A DNA stretch of 33,955 nt from Lactobacillus hominis DSM 23910 = CRBIP 24.179 (GCF_000296835.1 NZ_CAKE01000009.1:1-33955), one strand, 5' to 3'. Shown: positions 1 through 7,915, counted from the first letter of the stretch. The notes: generated by a model from the letters alone, not told the origin. A program made the numbers and translations.

Positions 1-764
1 TGCAAGCTATCGTTAGTGCTATGCAAGGAGTTATCAACGCCGTCAAAAATGGTGTGAATAATGCTGTCAATGCTGTAAAGAACTTTGCCAGTCACATGAT
101 GTCTGCCGGTGCCGACCTGATCAAAGGCTTAATTAATGGTATCAAGTCTATGGTTGGTGCCGCAGTTAATGCTGCTAAAAATGTTGGTAGTAAAATTGTC
201 GGTAGTATCAAAGGCTTCTTACACATTGGATCACCTTCAAGATTAATGAAGAAGTACGGTCGCTGGGTTGATGAAGGTTTGATTATTGGATTGAACCATA
301 GTGCTGGGGACGTAGGCGACTCAGCCCTTGGTGTAGCAATGGGTATTTCTGACGCAGTAGATAGCGTTAATCCAACTATTGATCCATTAACTTTAAGCGG
401 ATCTAATCCAGGTGATGAACTTGTAGGTGGCTTTAACCGTGCCTTATCTGCTATAGGCAATGTTGCTGGCGCAATCAGTGATTTAAATGGCTCAAGTGCC
501 AACATTGGTATTTTTGGTCAAGCCGCAATTGCAGGCAATGGAGTTGTTGGCAGCAACAACGTTGTGGGCTCTGGCGCATTAACTCCAGGTACTACTACTT
601 TTGGCCAAACAACTACAACCAACCAAACTCAAAACCAAACTCACGTTAACATTGATTCTGGTGCTATCGTTGTTCAGTCAACTGGTAGTGAAGATTACGA
701 TGCTGACAAGATGTTAGAAGCTCTAGAAAACAAGATCATGGAGCAGAAAGATAGAGCCTTGTAA
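1..764 (+). CDS. Phage tail tape measure protein, C-terminal part (partial)
   Basis: The frame is open from the window edge (codons in phase from base 3), so this is only the C-terminal end of a longer gene. The visible part is rich in Ala, Gly, Asn and Val, with amphipathic repeats of the N-A-V-K-N type. It then has the segment G-S-P-S-R-L-M-K-K-Y-G-R-W-V-D-E-G, which is typical of the end of tape measure proteins in Gram-positive phages. A Thr/Gln/Asn-rich low-complexity stretch and an acidic end follow. Tape measure proteins set tail length and sit inside the tail tube. Its position directly before XkdP- and XkdQ-like genes supports the call and makes it the XkdO equivalent. The N-terminal part and its length cannot be judged here. 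Confidence 0.88.
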   Translation, partial: QAIVSAMQGVINAVKNGVNNAVNAVKNFASHMMSAGADLIKGLINGIKSMVGAAVNAAKNVGSKIVGSIKGFLHIGSPSRLMKKYGRWVDEGLIIGLNHSAGDVGDSALGVAMGISDAVDSVNPTIDPLTLSGSNPGDELVGGFNRALSAIGNVAGAISDLNGSSANIGIFGQAAIAGNGVVGSNNVVGSGALTPGTTTFGQTTTTNQTQNQTHVNIDSGAIVVQSTGSEDYDADKMLEALENKIMEQKDRAL

Positions 765-788
765 TTAAGGCTATAGGAGGTTGATATT

Positions 789-1466
789 ATGGCCTTAAAT
801 GGCTTCGGTATATATATTACCGACTACTCAAATAACCAAACAGTGGAGCTACCAGTTAATCCGTCTGAGGTGTCTCTAAAGCTTGAAAGTGATGATAAAT
901 CACAAACAGTCATAAACTTGGGTGAGATAAGTCAGCTAGGCTATATCAAGCTATCTAGCATCAGTATAGCTAGTGTATTCACGGAAAAACGTGAACGATA
1001 TGTAAGCTCGGATGACTTTAGAACCCCCCAAGAGTACATTGACTGGCTTAAAGGCATTCAAGAAAAACGACATCACGTTCAACTTGTAATAGGTGGCACA
1101 AAGATTAGTTTGACTATGTCTATATCTTCTTTTGAGTATGGCTTAAAAAAAGCTTATACAGAGGAATACGCTTATACTTTGGATTTTAAAGAGTACCGTG
1201 AGGCTAAGTATGAAAAGATTAACTCACCATCAAAACCAGCAATAAAAAGACCTGCACCACCTAAAAAAATGGGTGTTGGTTCAATTGTCATTGTTAATGG
1301 ACAATTGCATTTAAATAGTAATGGACGTGGCGCAGGACAATATGAACGTAATGCCAGACGCAAAATCACCTATCTAGCTCCTGGTCATCGCTATCCAGTT
1401 CATGTTTCACTGGTTAATGGTGGTGCTAGGGGATGGGTTAAACAGTCAGAGGTGAGATTAGCTTGA
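789..1466 (+). CDS. XkdP-like tail/baseplate protein with SH3-like C-terminus
   Basis: A 225-residue protein with a good ribosome binding site (AGGAGG, 8 bases before ATG). Its position after the tape measure and before an XkdQ-like gene matches PBSX XkdP, which joins the tail tube or tape measure to the baseplate hub. Residues about 1-145 resemble the conserved N-terminal part of this family. A basic Pro-rich linker follows (residues about 148-160, K-R-P-A-P-P-K-K). Many relatives carry a LysM peptidoglycan-binding domain at the end. Here residues about 163-225 read more like a small SH3-like wall-binding domain (V-I-V-N-G-Q-L-H ... G-G-A-R-G-W-V). The domain type is inference from pattern only. 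The stop overlaps the next start. Confidence 0.75.
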   Translation: MALNGFGIYITDYSNNQTVELPVNPSEVSLKLESDDKSQTVINLGEISQLGYIKLSSISIASVFTEKRERYVSSDDFRTPQEYIDWLKGIQEKRHHVQLVIGGTKISLTMSISSFEYGLKKAYTEEYAYTLDFKEYREAKYEKINSPSKPAIKRPAPPKKMGVGSIVIVNGQLHLNSNGRGAGQYERNARRKITYLAPGHRYPVHVSLVNGGARGWVKQSEVRLA

Positions 1467-2506
1467 TTACTAAATTCAGAATTCTGGATCATGTCAGACA
1501 AGACGGCCACGAGGCTAAAGACATTGTCAAAAACCTAAAATGGCAGACAGATCTAAACTTTAGTGCTGGTCAACTCACATTTGATCTGGTTAAGGCAGGA
1601 ACTCCGATTGTTCCGGCACAAGGTGCAATTGTTGATTTTGCTTGGGATAACACTAATATCTTTTGGGGCTTTGTCTTTAAAAGTGAGTATAAGGGTGACA
1701 ATACGGTTAGTGTTACCGCCTATGACTTTATGAGATACCTTAAAAGTGAAGGATCTATAGTTTTTCAATCACACACTTTAGCCGACCGGGTAACTGAAGT
1801 GTGCAGACGTGATGGAGTCCCTTTTAGAATTGTCAATAGACCGTCTTACAGAGTGCCAGCAGAAGTGTGTGATGGTAAGACAGGTTTTGATATGATCAAA
1901 AGTGCTATCGATAAGACATATACCGCAACTGGTCAACGTTATGTACTATCAACTAACTATAAAATTGTGGAGCTTCGAAAGGCTCCATTTTTTAATAAAC
2001 AAGAATTAGTAATCGATAGTCGTACAACCATGACAGATTATACCTATACTGAAAGCATCGATAATGCTGCTAATGTTGTGCAAGTAGTCCATAAGGACCA
2101 AAAGAAGTCGCAGACTAAAACGGCTACCGCCAGTTCAACAACTGGTGATGACCCTAAAACAACTAGTTTCACTGTGGCCACTGTAAGAGGGAACACTATT
2201 AAGCAATGGGGACAGATGATCAAAGTTGAAAATGCAAAAGAAAAGGCAAACTTTGCCCAGATGGTTCAGCAAGCTAAGGATAAGCTTAAGGAATTAAATC
2301 AGATTGAAAAGACCTTAACAGTTGATTGTATTGGTGAACCTTCTTTGGTTCCTGGCTCTGGTGCTAATGTCTATATCAAAGACTTGGGTCTTACTTGGAA
2401 AAATTGTCCAATCTTAAAAGCTACACATAATTTTGGTGTTGATTACACTTGCAGTTTAGAAATGAAGGTGGGTAATAAATGGCAGGAGAACGGCTCTACA
2501 AGTTAA
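1463..2506 (+). CDS. XkdQ-like baseplate hub protein
   Basis: A 347-residue protein starting at TTG in a TTGA overlap with the preceding stop, so it is translationally coupled. By position and sequence type it is the XkdQ/late-control gpD-like hub of a contractile tail baseplate, the structural equivalent of T4 gp27. Recognisable features are a beta-rich N-terminal part, the phrase I-F-W-G-F-V near residue 70, and a C-terminal segment ending L-K-A-T-H-N-F-G-V-D-Y-T, typical of this family. A Ser/Thr/Lys-rich loop lies near residues 210-235. No enzymatic motif is visible. It probably assembles with the XkdP-, R- and S-like proteins encoded around it. Confidence 0.78.
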   Translation: MITKFRILDHVRQDGHEAKDIVKNLKWQTDLNFSAGQLTFDLVKAGTPIVPAQGAIVDFAWDNTNIFWGFVFKSEYKGDNTVSVTAYDFMRYLKSEGSIVFQSHTLADRVTEVCRRDGVPFRIVNRPSYRVPAEVCDGKTGFDMIKSAIDKTYTATGQRYVLSTNYKIVELRKAPFFNKQELVIDSRTTMTDYTYTESIDNAANVVQVVHKDQKKSQTKTATASSTTGDDPKTTSFTVATVRGNTIKQWGQMIKVENAKEKANFAQMVQQAKDKLKELNQIEKTLTVDCIGEPSLVPGSGANVYIKDLGLTWKNCPILKATHNFGVDYTCSLEMKVGNKWQENGSTS

Positions 2507-2883
2507 TGACCTCTAGGGGCGGTAGCGATAGCGATTATTCAGACGTTGTCTATGGCGTTGTCGTTTCTACCAAGCCTTTAAAAGTTCAGCTATCTAACCA
2601 GATAGTTATTGATGACAATTTCATTATCTTAGGTAAGCATATCGGCAAAATTAAGCTTGCTGGTAAAGCTAAGATTAAAGTTAAGTCACACGCTGACCAA
2701 GTTGGCGATAAGTCTGGTATGCGCCCAGATGTTGATGAAGAAATAGACTTTCCTAAACAAGAATATTATTTCGAAATTGATAACGAACTTAAGGTAGATG
2801 ACAAGGTAACTTTAATTCGTGCAGATGGCGGACAGCAATTTTATCTTTTTGAACGTAAAGATAAAGATGGCTATGGCTTTTAG
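2479..2883 (+). CDS. XkdR-like (DUF2577) baseplate protein
   Basis: A 134-residue protein whose start lies inside the end of the preceding gene (28-base overlap). An AGGTGGG ribosome binding site six bases before the ATG makes this start convincing. The order XkdQ, this gene, XkdS and the size match the DUF2577 family of PBSX-like tails. Members have a small beta-barrel domain and are thought to sit at the baseplate. The end (D-K-V-T-L-I-R-A-D-G-G-Q-Q-F-Y-L-F-E-R) is the family's usual ending, where the final strand reports on a barrel. No catalytic motif is seen. The biochemical role is not established. Confidence 0.75.
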   Translation: MAGERLYKLMTSRGGSDSDYSDVVYGVVVSTKPLKVQLSNQIVIDDNFIILGKHIGKIKLAGKAKIKVKSHADQVGDKSGMRPDVDEEIDFPKQEYYFEIDNELKVDDKVTLIRADGGQQFYLFERKDKDGYGF

Positions 2884-2896
2884 AAAGGTGGGTTAA

Positions 2897-3268
2897 ATGG
2901 ATAATGAAGACACTAATCCTACACTGACCTTTCAGGTAGCACACGGCAGGATTAGAAATAAATTTGACGGCTTGCAAGCTATGGTACAAGCCGTTGATAA
3001 AATCTTAAAGACAGAACGGTTTGTTTATCCTATCTATAGCGATCAGTACGGCAATGACCTCAACGAACTACTTGGTAAAGGGTTCGACTATGCCAAGGTA
3101 GAAGTTGAGAGAATGACCAAAGAGGCGCTATTAGCAGATGACCGAGTTATCTCGGTTAAGATAAATAGCATTAAACAAACTGACTCAACAACATTAAGCG
3201 TGACTGGTACTTGTTTAACCAGTTATGGCGATATTCCTATAGAAAGCGAGGTGGAAGTTAAAAAATGA
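2897..3268 (+). CDS. XkdS-like (DUF2634) baseplate wedge protein
   Basis: A 123-residue protein preceded by AAAGGTGGG with good spacing. The segment D-G-L-Q-A-M-V-Q-A-V-D-K-I-L-K-T-E-R near residues 24-41 and the phrase Y-P-I-Y-S-D-Q-Y-G-N-D are hallmarks of the DUF2634/gp25-like family. That family forms part of the baseplate wedge of contractile tails. The gene overlaps the downstream baseplate J gene by an ATGA junction, as in PBSX-like tails. Confidence comes from motif and gene order together. Confidence 0.82.
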   Translation: MDNEDTNPTLTFQVAHGRIRNKFDGLQAMVQAVDKILKTERFVYPIYSDQYGNDLNELLGKGFDYAKVEVERMTKEALLADDRVISVKINSIKQTDSTTLSVTGTCLTSYGDIPIESEVEVKK

Positions 3269-4416
3269 GTCCTAATGAATTGGTGGAAGAGTTCCAATCA
3301 AGGGACTACCAATATTTTTTAAATAAAATGCTGGACGCTGTCCCAGAGAATATAGATAAGCGTGAAGGCTCAATTATCTATGATGCTTTAGCACCTGCAG
3401 CTATGGTTATTGGTCAGCAATCCTTAAGCATGGCTAATATCATCAAAGAAACTTATATCAAGACAGCAGAAGGGGAGTTCTTAGATTACCGTGCAGCAGA
3501 ACATGGAACTGAAAGATATCCAGCTACTCATACCGAGGCGAAAGCAAAAGTTTTAGATGACAATCAGGAACCGTTAAAAAATGTAAAAGTGGGCGATAGG
3601 TTTGCCAGTATTGGCGACTCGCCTATTTTTTATACCGTTGTTTCAATCAACAATGATTACACGGTTCAATTGCAAGCTGAAGTTGCTGGTTCTAGCGCTA
3701 ATGCTTATATAGGTCAAGTAATTCCAGTTACTCCAAACGATGCATTATCGTGGGCTGAGATCATCGAAATTACTGCACCAGCGAGAGATACTGAAACAGA
3801 TGACCACTTGCGTAATCGTTTGTTAAGTTCCTCTAGCTGGATTGCTTACGGTGGCAACATTGCTGATTACTTAGATATGCTAAGCAAGATTAGTGAAGTT
3901 GGAGCAGGTCAGGTCTATCCAACGTGGGACGGTGCTGGAACTGTCAAACTGGTCATTCTTGATAATAAATTGATGCCTGCAAGCTCCACGCTTGTTAAGC
4001 AAGTTAAAGATAAGATTGACCCAGAAGACAAAGAAGCTCAAGGTTATGGGCTGGCTCCAATTGACCACAGGGTTACTGTAGTAGCTCCAGATCGCTTAAA
4101 AATTGATATTGCGATAACCGTTAAGCTTGATGATAATAAGGCTCCTAACGTGGTTAGAGCAAATATTAAAGGCGCCATTGAAGGCTACTTTGAAATGTTA
4201 AGAGGTCAATGGAATAAGACCGACTCCAAAACTGGTCGGGGCTACTCCATGGTTATCTATCGTTCTAAGATCTTATCACAAGTGATGCTTGTTGAAGGTG
4301 TGATTAATGCACAATTACCACAGTTAAACGGTGGTAGCAATGATGTGACGCTTGCATTTAATAATCAGACGTCACAATTGCCAGTGTTAGGGGATGTGAC
4401 AATCAATGAGCAATAG
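3265..4416 (+). CDS. Baseplate J-like protein (XkdT-like)
   Basis: A 383-residue protein, the normal size for baseplate J (P2 gpJ/T4 gp6-like) proteins that form the wedge ring of contractile-tail baseplates. Supporting segments are the N-terminal D-K-R-E-G-S-I-I-Y-D-A-L-A-P-A, the E-G-E-F-L-D-Y-R-A-A-E-H-G-T-E-R stretch near residue 70, and R-D-T-E-T-D-D-H-L-R-N-R near residue 175. All are characteristic of the family. The start overlaps the previous stop (ATGA) and has a GAGGTGGAAG ribosome binding site. It is the strongest single sign that the phage has a contractile tail. Confidence 0.92.
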   Translation: MSPNELVEEFQSRDYQYFLNKMLDAVPENIDKREGSIIYDALAPAAMVIGQQSLSMANIIKETYIKTAEGEFLDYRAAEHGTERYPATHTEAKAKVLDDNQEPLKNVKVGDRFASIGDSPIFYTVVSINNDYTVQLQAEVAGSSANAYIGQVIPVTPNDALSWAEIIEITAPARDTETDDHLRNRLLSSSSWIAYGGNIADYLDMLSKISEVGAGQVYPTWDGAGTVKLVILDNKLMPASSTLVKQVKDKIDPEDKEAQGYGLAPIDHRVTVVAPDRLKIDIAITVKLDDNKAPNVVRANIKGAIEGYFEMLRGQWNKTDSKTGRGYSMVIYRSKILSQVMLVEGVINAQLPQLNGGSNDVTLAFNNQTSQLPVLGDVTINEQ

Positions 4417-4972
4417 CGACAAGTACGAACTTCTTAGGTATATGCCTGACTACTACGATGGCGTTTATGAAATGGTTGAGCTACTGAAAGCACAAAGCAA
4501 GACTTTGAGTGAGATAGAAGATAACCATACTCGGAGCTTACTGAATGAGTTTGTCACGCAAGCGGACGAAAAAGGTATCTCAATCTTTGAAGATCAGTTA
4601 GGCATAAAGCCAGGAGCTAACGACACTTTAGAAACTCGAAGAAACAAGGTTTTAATGTACGGATTACCTCCACAACCTATAACTGTGCGGTATCTACAGA
4701 ACCTATTTAAGATTTCGAGCATTCCAGCTGAGGTGTCCGTAGATTATCACCAAAGAACTGTTATTATCTCTGCTAAATCTGCAGAAATTAGCGCTAGTCA
4801 GCTTGATTATATGAAGTACCTGCTAAATGTATCTATTCCAGCTAATATGCTCTACGAAGTTAAGATTGCTCTTAATAACGTAGAGTTAACAGATGACTGG
4901 TTTATTGGTATTGGTATGACTTCAAGAGCTGAGTTAACGGTAGGCGCAGACTTAAGCCAAGTCTATAACTAG
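4406..4972 (+). CDS. XkdU-like (DUF2313) tail protein
   Basis: A 188-residue protein that overlaps the end of the baseplate J gene. The N-terminal segment L-L-R-Y-M-P-D-Y-Y-D-G-V-Y-E-M and the following helical part match the DUF2313/YmfQ family, also called XkdU. That family corresponds to P2 gpI-like baseplate proteins that join the wedge to the tail fibre. The middle contains the usual E-T-R-R-N-K-V-L near residue 75. The next gene encodes the tail fibre, which fits an adaptor role. Confidence 0.83.
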   Translation: MSNSDKYELLRYMPDYYDGVYEMVELLKAQSKTLSEIEDNHTRSLLNEFVTQADEKGISIFEDQLGIKPGANDTLETRRNKVLMYGLPPQPITVRYLQNLFKISSIPAEVSVDYHQRTVIISAKSAEISASQLDYMKYLLNVSIPANMLYEVKIALNNVELTDDWFIGIGMTSRAELTVGADLSQVYN

Positions 4973-4984
4973 AAAGGGGACAAA

Positions 4985-7156
4985 ATGTCAAAATATAGAA
5001 AAACAGTGTTAACCAATGCTGGTCTTGACTTGGTTAAAAGAGCTAATCAAGGTAAAGCACGGTTTCACTTGACACGGGGCGCATCTTCCACTGAAGACTT
5101 GCGCCAGTTCAGTATTGCAGACTTGCAAAACATGACAGAATTGCCAAGCATTATGCAATATTCAGGACTTAGCAATATCGAAAATACAATCAAGACGCCA
5201 GACGCAGTTATAGGCGTCAAGATGAACTTTGATAACAAAGACTTAAAGCACGGCTATAAAGTCAACGCTGTTGGGTTGTATGCTATGGAAGATGCTGAAG
5301 ATGCCACTGAGTTCTTATATGCCTTATCTGTGGCAGACGAACCAGAACAAATACCAGACTTTACTAATGACGTGCTTTTCAAGTTTAACTTGATGATGTA
5401 CGTGGTAATTGGTCGTAAGGACAATGTCACAGTAACTGTTAGTGCTGACGATGTTTATACTAAGAATCAGACTTACTCACGCACTGAAATCAAAGAGCTG
5501 CTAGATGAACTTACTAAAGATCATCAAAAGATACTAGACGGCAAAGCTGATAAGGATAGCGTTTATAACAAGACCGAAGTAGACAATAAGCTCGATACTA
5601 AGGCAAACAAGTCAGATGTTTATACTAAGACTGAAGTAGATACCAAGTTAGACAGTAAGGCTGATAAATCTGACCTTCAAGCCCTCAACATTGACCAATA
5701 TGCTAAAAAAGCGGACGTACAAAGTGCATATCATAAAGATGTGCCGGCTAGTCTTACTGAACTCAATAACCTTACTGAAGAGGGCTTGTGGAGTTTTAGA
5801 GCAAACTTTAATGACGCTCAATGGAATGCGGTTGCTAATAAACCGCCTACTGATAGATATGCACTATACAAGGTGTCGAAAATTCAAGATGATCTTTTCC
5901 AAATCTGTTATCCAACTGGCTCTGTTCAAATCTACTACCGCATGGCTAGTGGCGGAGGTAAATCGTGGAGTGCTTGGCAATCTCTGGTTAATAATTCCAC
6001 TTACTCAGATACTGAAATCGACAAGAAAATTGATGCTGCTGGTAAGGTTAAAAAGGTTGCTGGAGTTGACCCGGACAATTCGGGCAACGTTCCAATTAAC
6101 GTCAATGTTGTTACTGGTTACAACGTGGATAGCCAACAAGCTACCCAAACTACTAAATCAGTAACGCAGCCTGTTTATATTGATAAATCAGCATTTCAAA
6201 CAATTGCAGAAAGAATTAAGCAAAATTCAACCACTGTTCAAACCTTGCAACAAGTACGAGATGCAATTGTAACTCAGACAAACCCTAACGACATGAAGAC
6301 GTCGGGACATTACTTTTATACAGGTAATTCGCAACTTCCTTTTGCTGGTTGGGGTTTCTTAGATGTTGTCAAAACTCCAGATACTACAAGAGTCCGACAA
6401 ATAGCAACACCAGATGGCTACAATACCCAATACATAAGAGGAATTGGACCAACTGGGACGTGGACTAATTGGGTAAACATTAAGCAGCCTAGCTGGAGCG
6501 ATATTACTAATAAGCCTAAATACCGGTATTCTTTGTACAACGGTAACATTCACTTCAATTCGTCTAGCGGTAACTTTGAATGGTTCACTAAAAATTACAC
6601 TTCTAATGAAGTCTCCGACAGTGGCACAATGGCCATTGATTTAGACGATGATGCCGCGTTACAAGAAACAGCTACAGCGTTAAACAATGTTAAAAATAGG
6701 GCTTATAGCTCTTTGCCTTTAGCGGGCGGAAGCATGAACTTATATTCAACAATTAATTGGAACGGTGGGGGTATCAATGACCGATCTGGTAATCTTGGTG
6801 GTTTAACTTGGTCTGGTGGAACTGATAGCGCAAGGATCTATGGTGATCAGAACGGTAACGATAATCTAGATTTAGCGATTGATTTAGGCGATGACAACTC
6901 TAATCATGTTTCCTTTAGATGGAATAGTGCGGAAAAAGCAGCGATTAGGTCAGATGGTCACTACACTGGTTCTGTTGATTGGAGCAATGTTTGGGGCAGA
7001 CCTGACGTTGCAACCCAGCAGCAAATTAAAGACCATCAAAACCAGATCAATGCTATTAACTCCAGATTAAATGAGTTAGGCTTTCACGTATTCAATACGG
7101 AGGCTGAGTCACTAGCGGCAAGTAAGCAACACCCGGGCTGGGTATGTATTCCATAG
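4985..7156 (+). CDS. Tail fibre protein with pyocin-knob-like domains
   Basis: A 723-residue protein with an AAAGGGG ribosome binding site. The N-terminal ~150 residues (Y-R-K-T-V-L-T-N-A-G-L-D-L-V) look like the particle-attachment domain of tail-collar fibres. Residues about 187-230 hold a short repeat (K-A-D-K-S-D-V-Y-T-K-T-E-V-D), suggesting a trimeric coiled stalk. Two pyocin-knob-like modules follow at about 256-335 and 430-500, each with G-x-W ending in a W-S-A-W or W-T-N-W motif. They are found in receptor-binding fibres of phages and pyocins. The C-terminal ~200 residues are Asn/Gly/Asp-rich, followed by a helical end. Role: host surface recognition. The final stop TAG merges with a run of five G that serves as the next gene's ribosome binding site. 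Confidence 0.87.
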   Translation: MSKYRKTVLTNAGLDLVKRANQGKARFHLTRGASSTEDLRQFSIADLQNMTELPSIMQYSGLSNIENTIKTPDAVIGVKMNFDNKDLKHGYKVNAVGLYAMEDAEDATEFLYALSVADEPEQIPDFTNDVLFKFNLMMYVVIGRKDNVTVTVSADDVYTKNQTYSRTEIKELLDELTKDHQKILDGKADKDSVYNKTEVDNKLDTKANKSDVYTKTEVDTKLDSKADKSDLQALNIDQYAKKADVQSAYHKDVPASLTELNNLTEEGLWSFRANFNDAQWNAVANKPPTDRYALYKVSKIQDDLFQICYPTGSVQIYYRMASGGGKSWSAWQSLVNNSTYSDTEIDKKIDAAGKVKKVAGVDPDNSGNVPINVNVVTGYNVDSQQATQTTKSVTQPVYIDKSAFQTIAERIKQNSTTVQTLQQVRDAIVTQTNPNDMKTSGHYFYTGNSQLPFAGWGFLDVVKTPDTTRVRQIATPDGYNTQYIRGIGPTGTWTNWVNIKQPSWSDITNKPKYRYSLYNGNIHFNSSSGNFEWFTKNYTSNEVSDSGTMAIDLDDDAALQETATALNNVKNRAYSSLPLAGGSMNLYSTINWNGGGINDRSGNLGGLTWSGGTDSARIYGDQNGNDNLDLAIDLGDDNSNHVSFRWNSAEKAAIRSDGHYTGSVDWSNVWGRPDVATQQQIKDHQNQINAINSRLNELGFHVFNTEAESLAASKQHPGWVCIP
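5543..5674 (+). repeat. Internal repeat in the tail fibre stalk
   Basis: Imperfect tandem copies of a unit of about 19 codons encode K-A-[DN]-K-[DS]-[SD]-V-Y-[NT]-K-T-E-V-D-x-K-L-D-[ST]. Two full copies and a partial third start are visible in residues about 187-230. The heptad-like charge pattern suggests a coiled stalk. Such repeats can change copy number by recombination. Confidence 0.7.
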
Positions 7157-7166
7157 GGGGTAATTT

Positions 7167-7469
7167 ATGGAGATGAAAAATATTAGATCTCTGCACATTG
7201 CGGGGGTCAAGTTTTCAAGAATTTCAAATATAAAAGCCAAGCTGAAAAATCCAGCGACGCTTTACTATGAGCCTGATACTAATTCTGGTGGTTCTAACAC
7301 AGCAAACTATAATCAAGCGTACTATGACTTATTTGAGGCTGAACCGTTTGATAACAAACACGGAAGTATATTTTATCCGGTGATTGTTGAAACTCCTTAC
7401 GGTAATGGCATAGGTCGCTGGGTTTACTGGATTGAAACCAAGAACGTTCTAGAGATCGTGGGGGGGTAA
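7167..7469 (+). CDS. Small tail-fibre-associated protein, array member 1
   Basis: I do not recognise a named family. The 100-residue protein starts six bases after a GGGGG ribosome binding site that overlaps the tail fibre stop. Its N-terminus carries a short form of the array motif (S-L-H-I-A-G-V-K-F) shared with the next three genes. The rest is aromatic-rich (Y, W, F) and has no membrane segment. The frame ends GTG GGG GGG TAA inside a run of seven G (7460-7466). In the -1 frame a further 22 codons are open and end with TAA directly before the next ATG, which would give a 122-residue product like its neighbours. Position right after the tail fibre suggests a tail-tip, fibre-accessory or fibre-folding role; this is inference. 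Confidence 0.65.
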   Translation: MEMKNIRSLHIAGVKFSRISNIKAKLKNPATLYYEPDTNSGGSNTANYNQAYYDLFEAEPFDNKHGSIFYPVIVETPYGNGIGRWVYWIETKNVLEIVGG

Positions 7470-7534
7470 AAACCGCCTTCTATTCCACTTTTGGCGAGCT
7501 TTTACGTCGCTTTTTCAAAAAGAAGGTGGCGTAA
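7460..7534 (+). promoter_or_regulatory. Candidate -1 frameshift element with stem over the next ribosome binding site
   Basis: Seven G at 7460-7466 form G_GGG_GGG in the zero frame, followed directly by TAA. A six-base spacer follows. Then CCGCCTTCT (7473-7481) can pair with AGAAGGTGG (7521-7529) in nine pairs including one G-T wobble, leaving a 39-base loop. Slippery heptamer, spacer and stem match the classical layout of a -1 frameshift site. The right arm is also the ribosome binding site of the gene at 7535, so the stem could couple reading-through to downstream translation. Function is inference. Confidence 0.4.
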
Positions 7535-7915
7535 ATGCAGGTTAATGGCAAAGAGGTTGAAACCCTACACATTGCTGGAGATAAATTTACAAAAAATCTG
7601 GCTGGGAAAACATTTAAGCCTAATCAATCAGCCGAGCTGCACAATTATGCTTATATTCAGGGAGAAGATATGGGACCAAGCCCTCGAAGTGATTTATTAG
7701 TTGATGCGTCATTCACAGATAATGAGGGTAACCGCTGGTATGTAGTAACTGGAGATTTTCACTACAACGATTTTACTGGCGAGGGTTACATTAATAAGAG
7801 AACTTTTTATCTCAATGAAAATCAGTTCAAGTCGATCATAACTGGGGGGGGAGCTAGAACCCTTTACCTGCTTGAGCTTACGTCATTTAGTCAACTTCAA
7901 AGGAAGGTGGCTTAG
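7535..7915 (+). CDS. Small tail-fibre-associated protein, array member 2
   Basis: A 126-residue protein of unknown family with an AAGGTGG ribosome binding site. It begins with the full array motif V-N-G-K-E-V-E-T-L-H-I-A-G-D-K-F at residues 3-18, then diverges from its neighbours. A run of eight G (7844-7851) lies in frame here, coding Gly-Gly-Gly. The frame therefore continues 21 more codons to a hydrophobic tail ending R-K-V-A and a TAG that abuts the next ATG. It represents in the zero frame the long form that members 1 and 3 could reach only by a -1 shift or a change in G number. No membrane segment or enzyme motif is seen. A role at the tail tip is inferred from location. Confidence 0.65.
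   Translation: MQVNGKEVETLHIAGDKFTKNLAGKTFKPNQSAELHNYAYIQGEDMGPSPRSDLLVDASFTDNEGNRWYVVTGDFHYNDFTGEGYINKRTFYLNENQFKSIITGGGARTLYLLELTSFSQLQRKVA
7844..7915 (+). promoter_or_regulatory. G8 tract, in-frame counterpart of the frameshift element
   Basis: Eight G stand at the same place near the 3' end as the G runs in array members 1 and 3. In the zero frame the long C-terminus is read. A -1 shift at G_GGG_GGA would give AGC TAG and a short end (Gly-Gly-Gly-Ser). Pairing between CCTTT (7861-7865) and AAAGG (7899-7903) is only five pairs and leaves the core AAGGTGG free, weaker than in member 1. Confidence 0.35.

Noticed and set aside
92..505. 137-codon minus-strand frame opposite the tape measure
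   Set aside because: Antisense shadow of a low-complexity coding sequence; no ribosome binding site and no recognisable protein features.
1024..1029. Run of six C in the XkdP-like gene as a phase-variation tract
   Set aside because: A single short run well inside the coding sequence, without alternative frame or paralogous copies; can occur by chance.
5691..6164. 157-codon plus-strand frame within the tail fibre gene
   Set aside because: Out of frame with a clear structural gene, no ribosome binding site and an implausible composition; a shadow frame.
7156..7160. Run of five G after the tail fibre as a fourth frameshift element
   Set aside because: It starts in the stop codon itself and serves as a well-placed ribosome binding site for the gene at 7167; no stem or alternative frame like those of the later elements.
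7491..7700. 69-codon frame between array genes 1 and 2
   Set aside because: Starts with TTG without a binding site and overlaps gene 2 in another frame; the -1 continuation of gene 1 is the more meaningful frame here.
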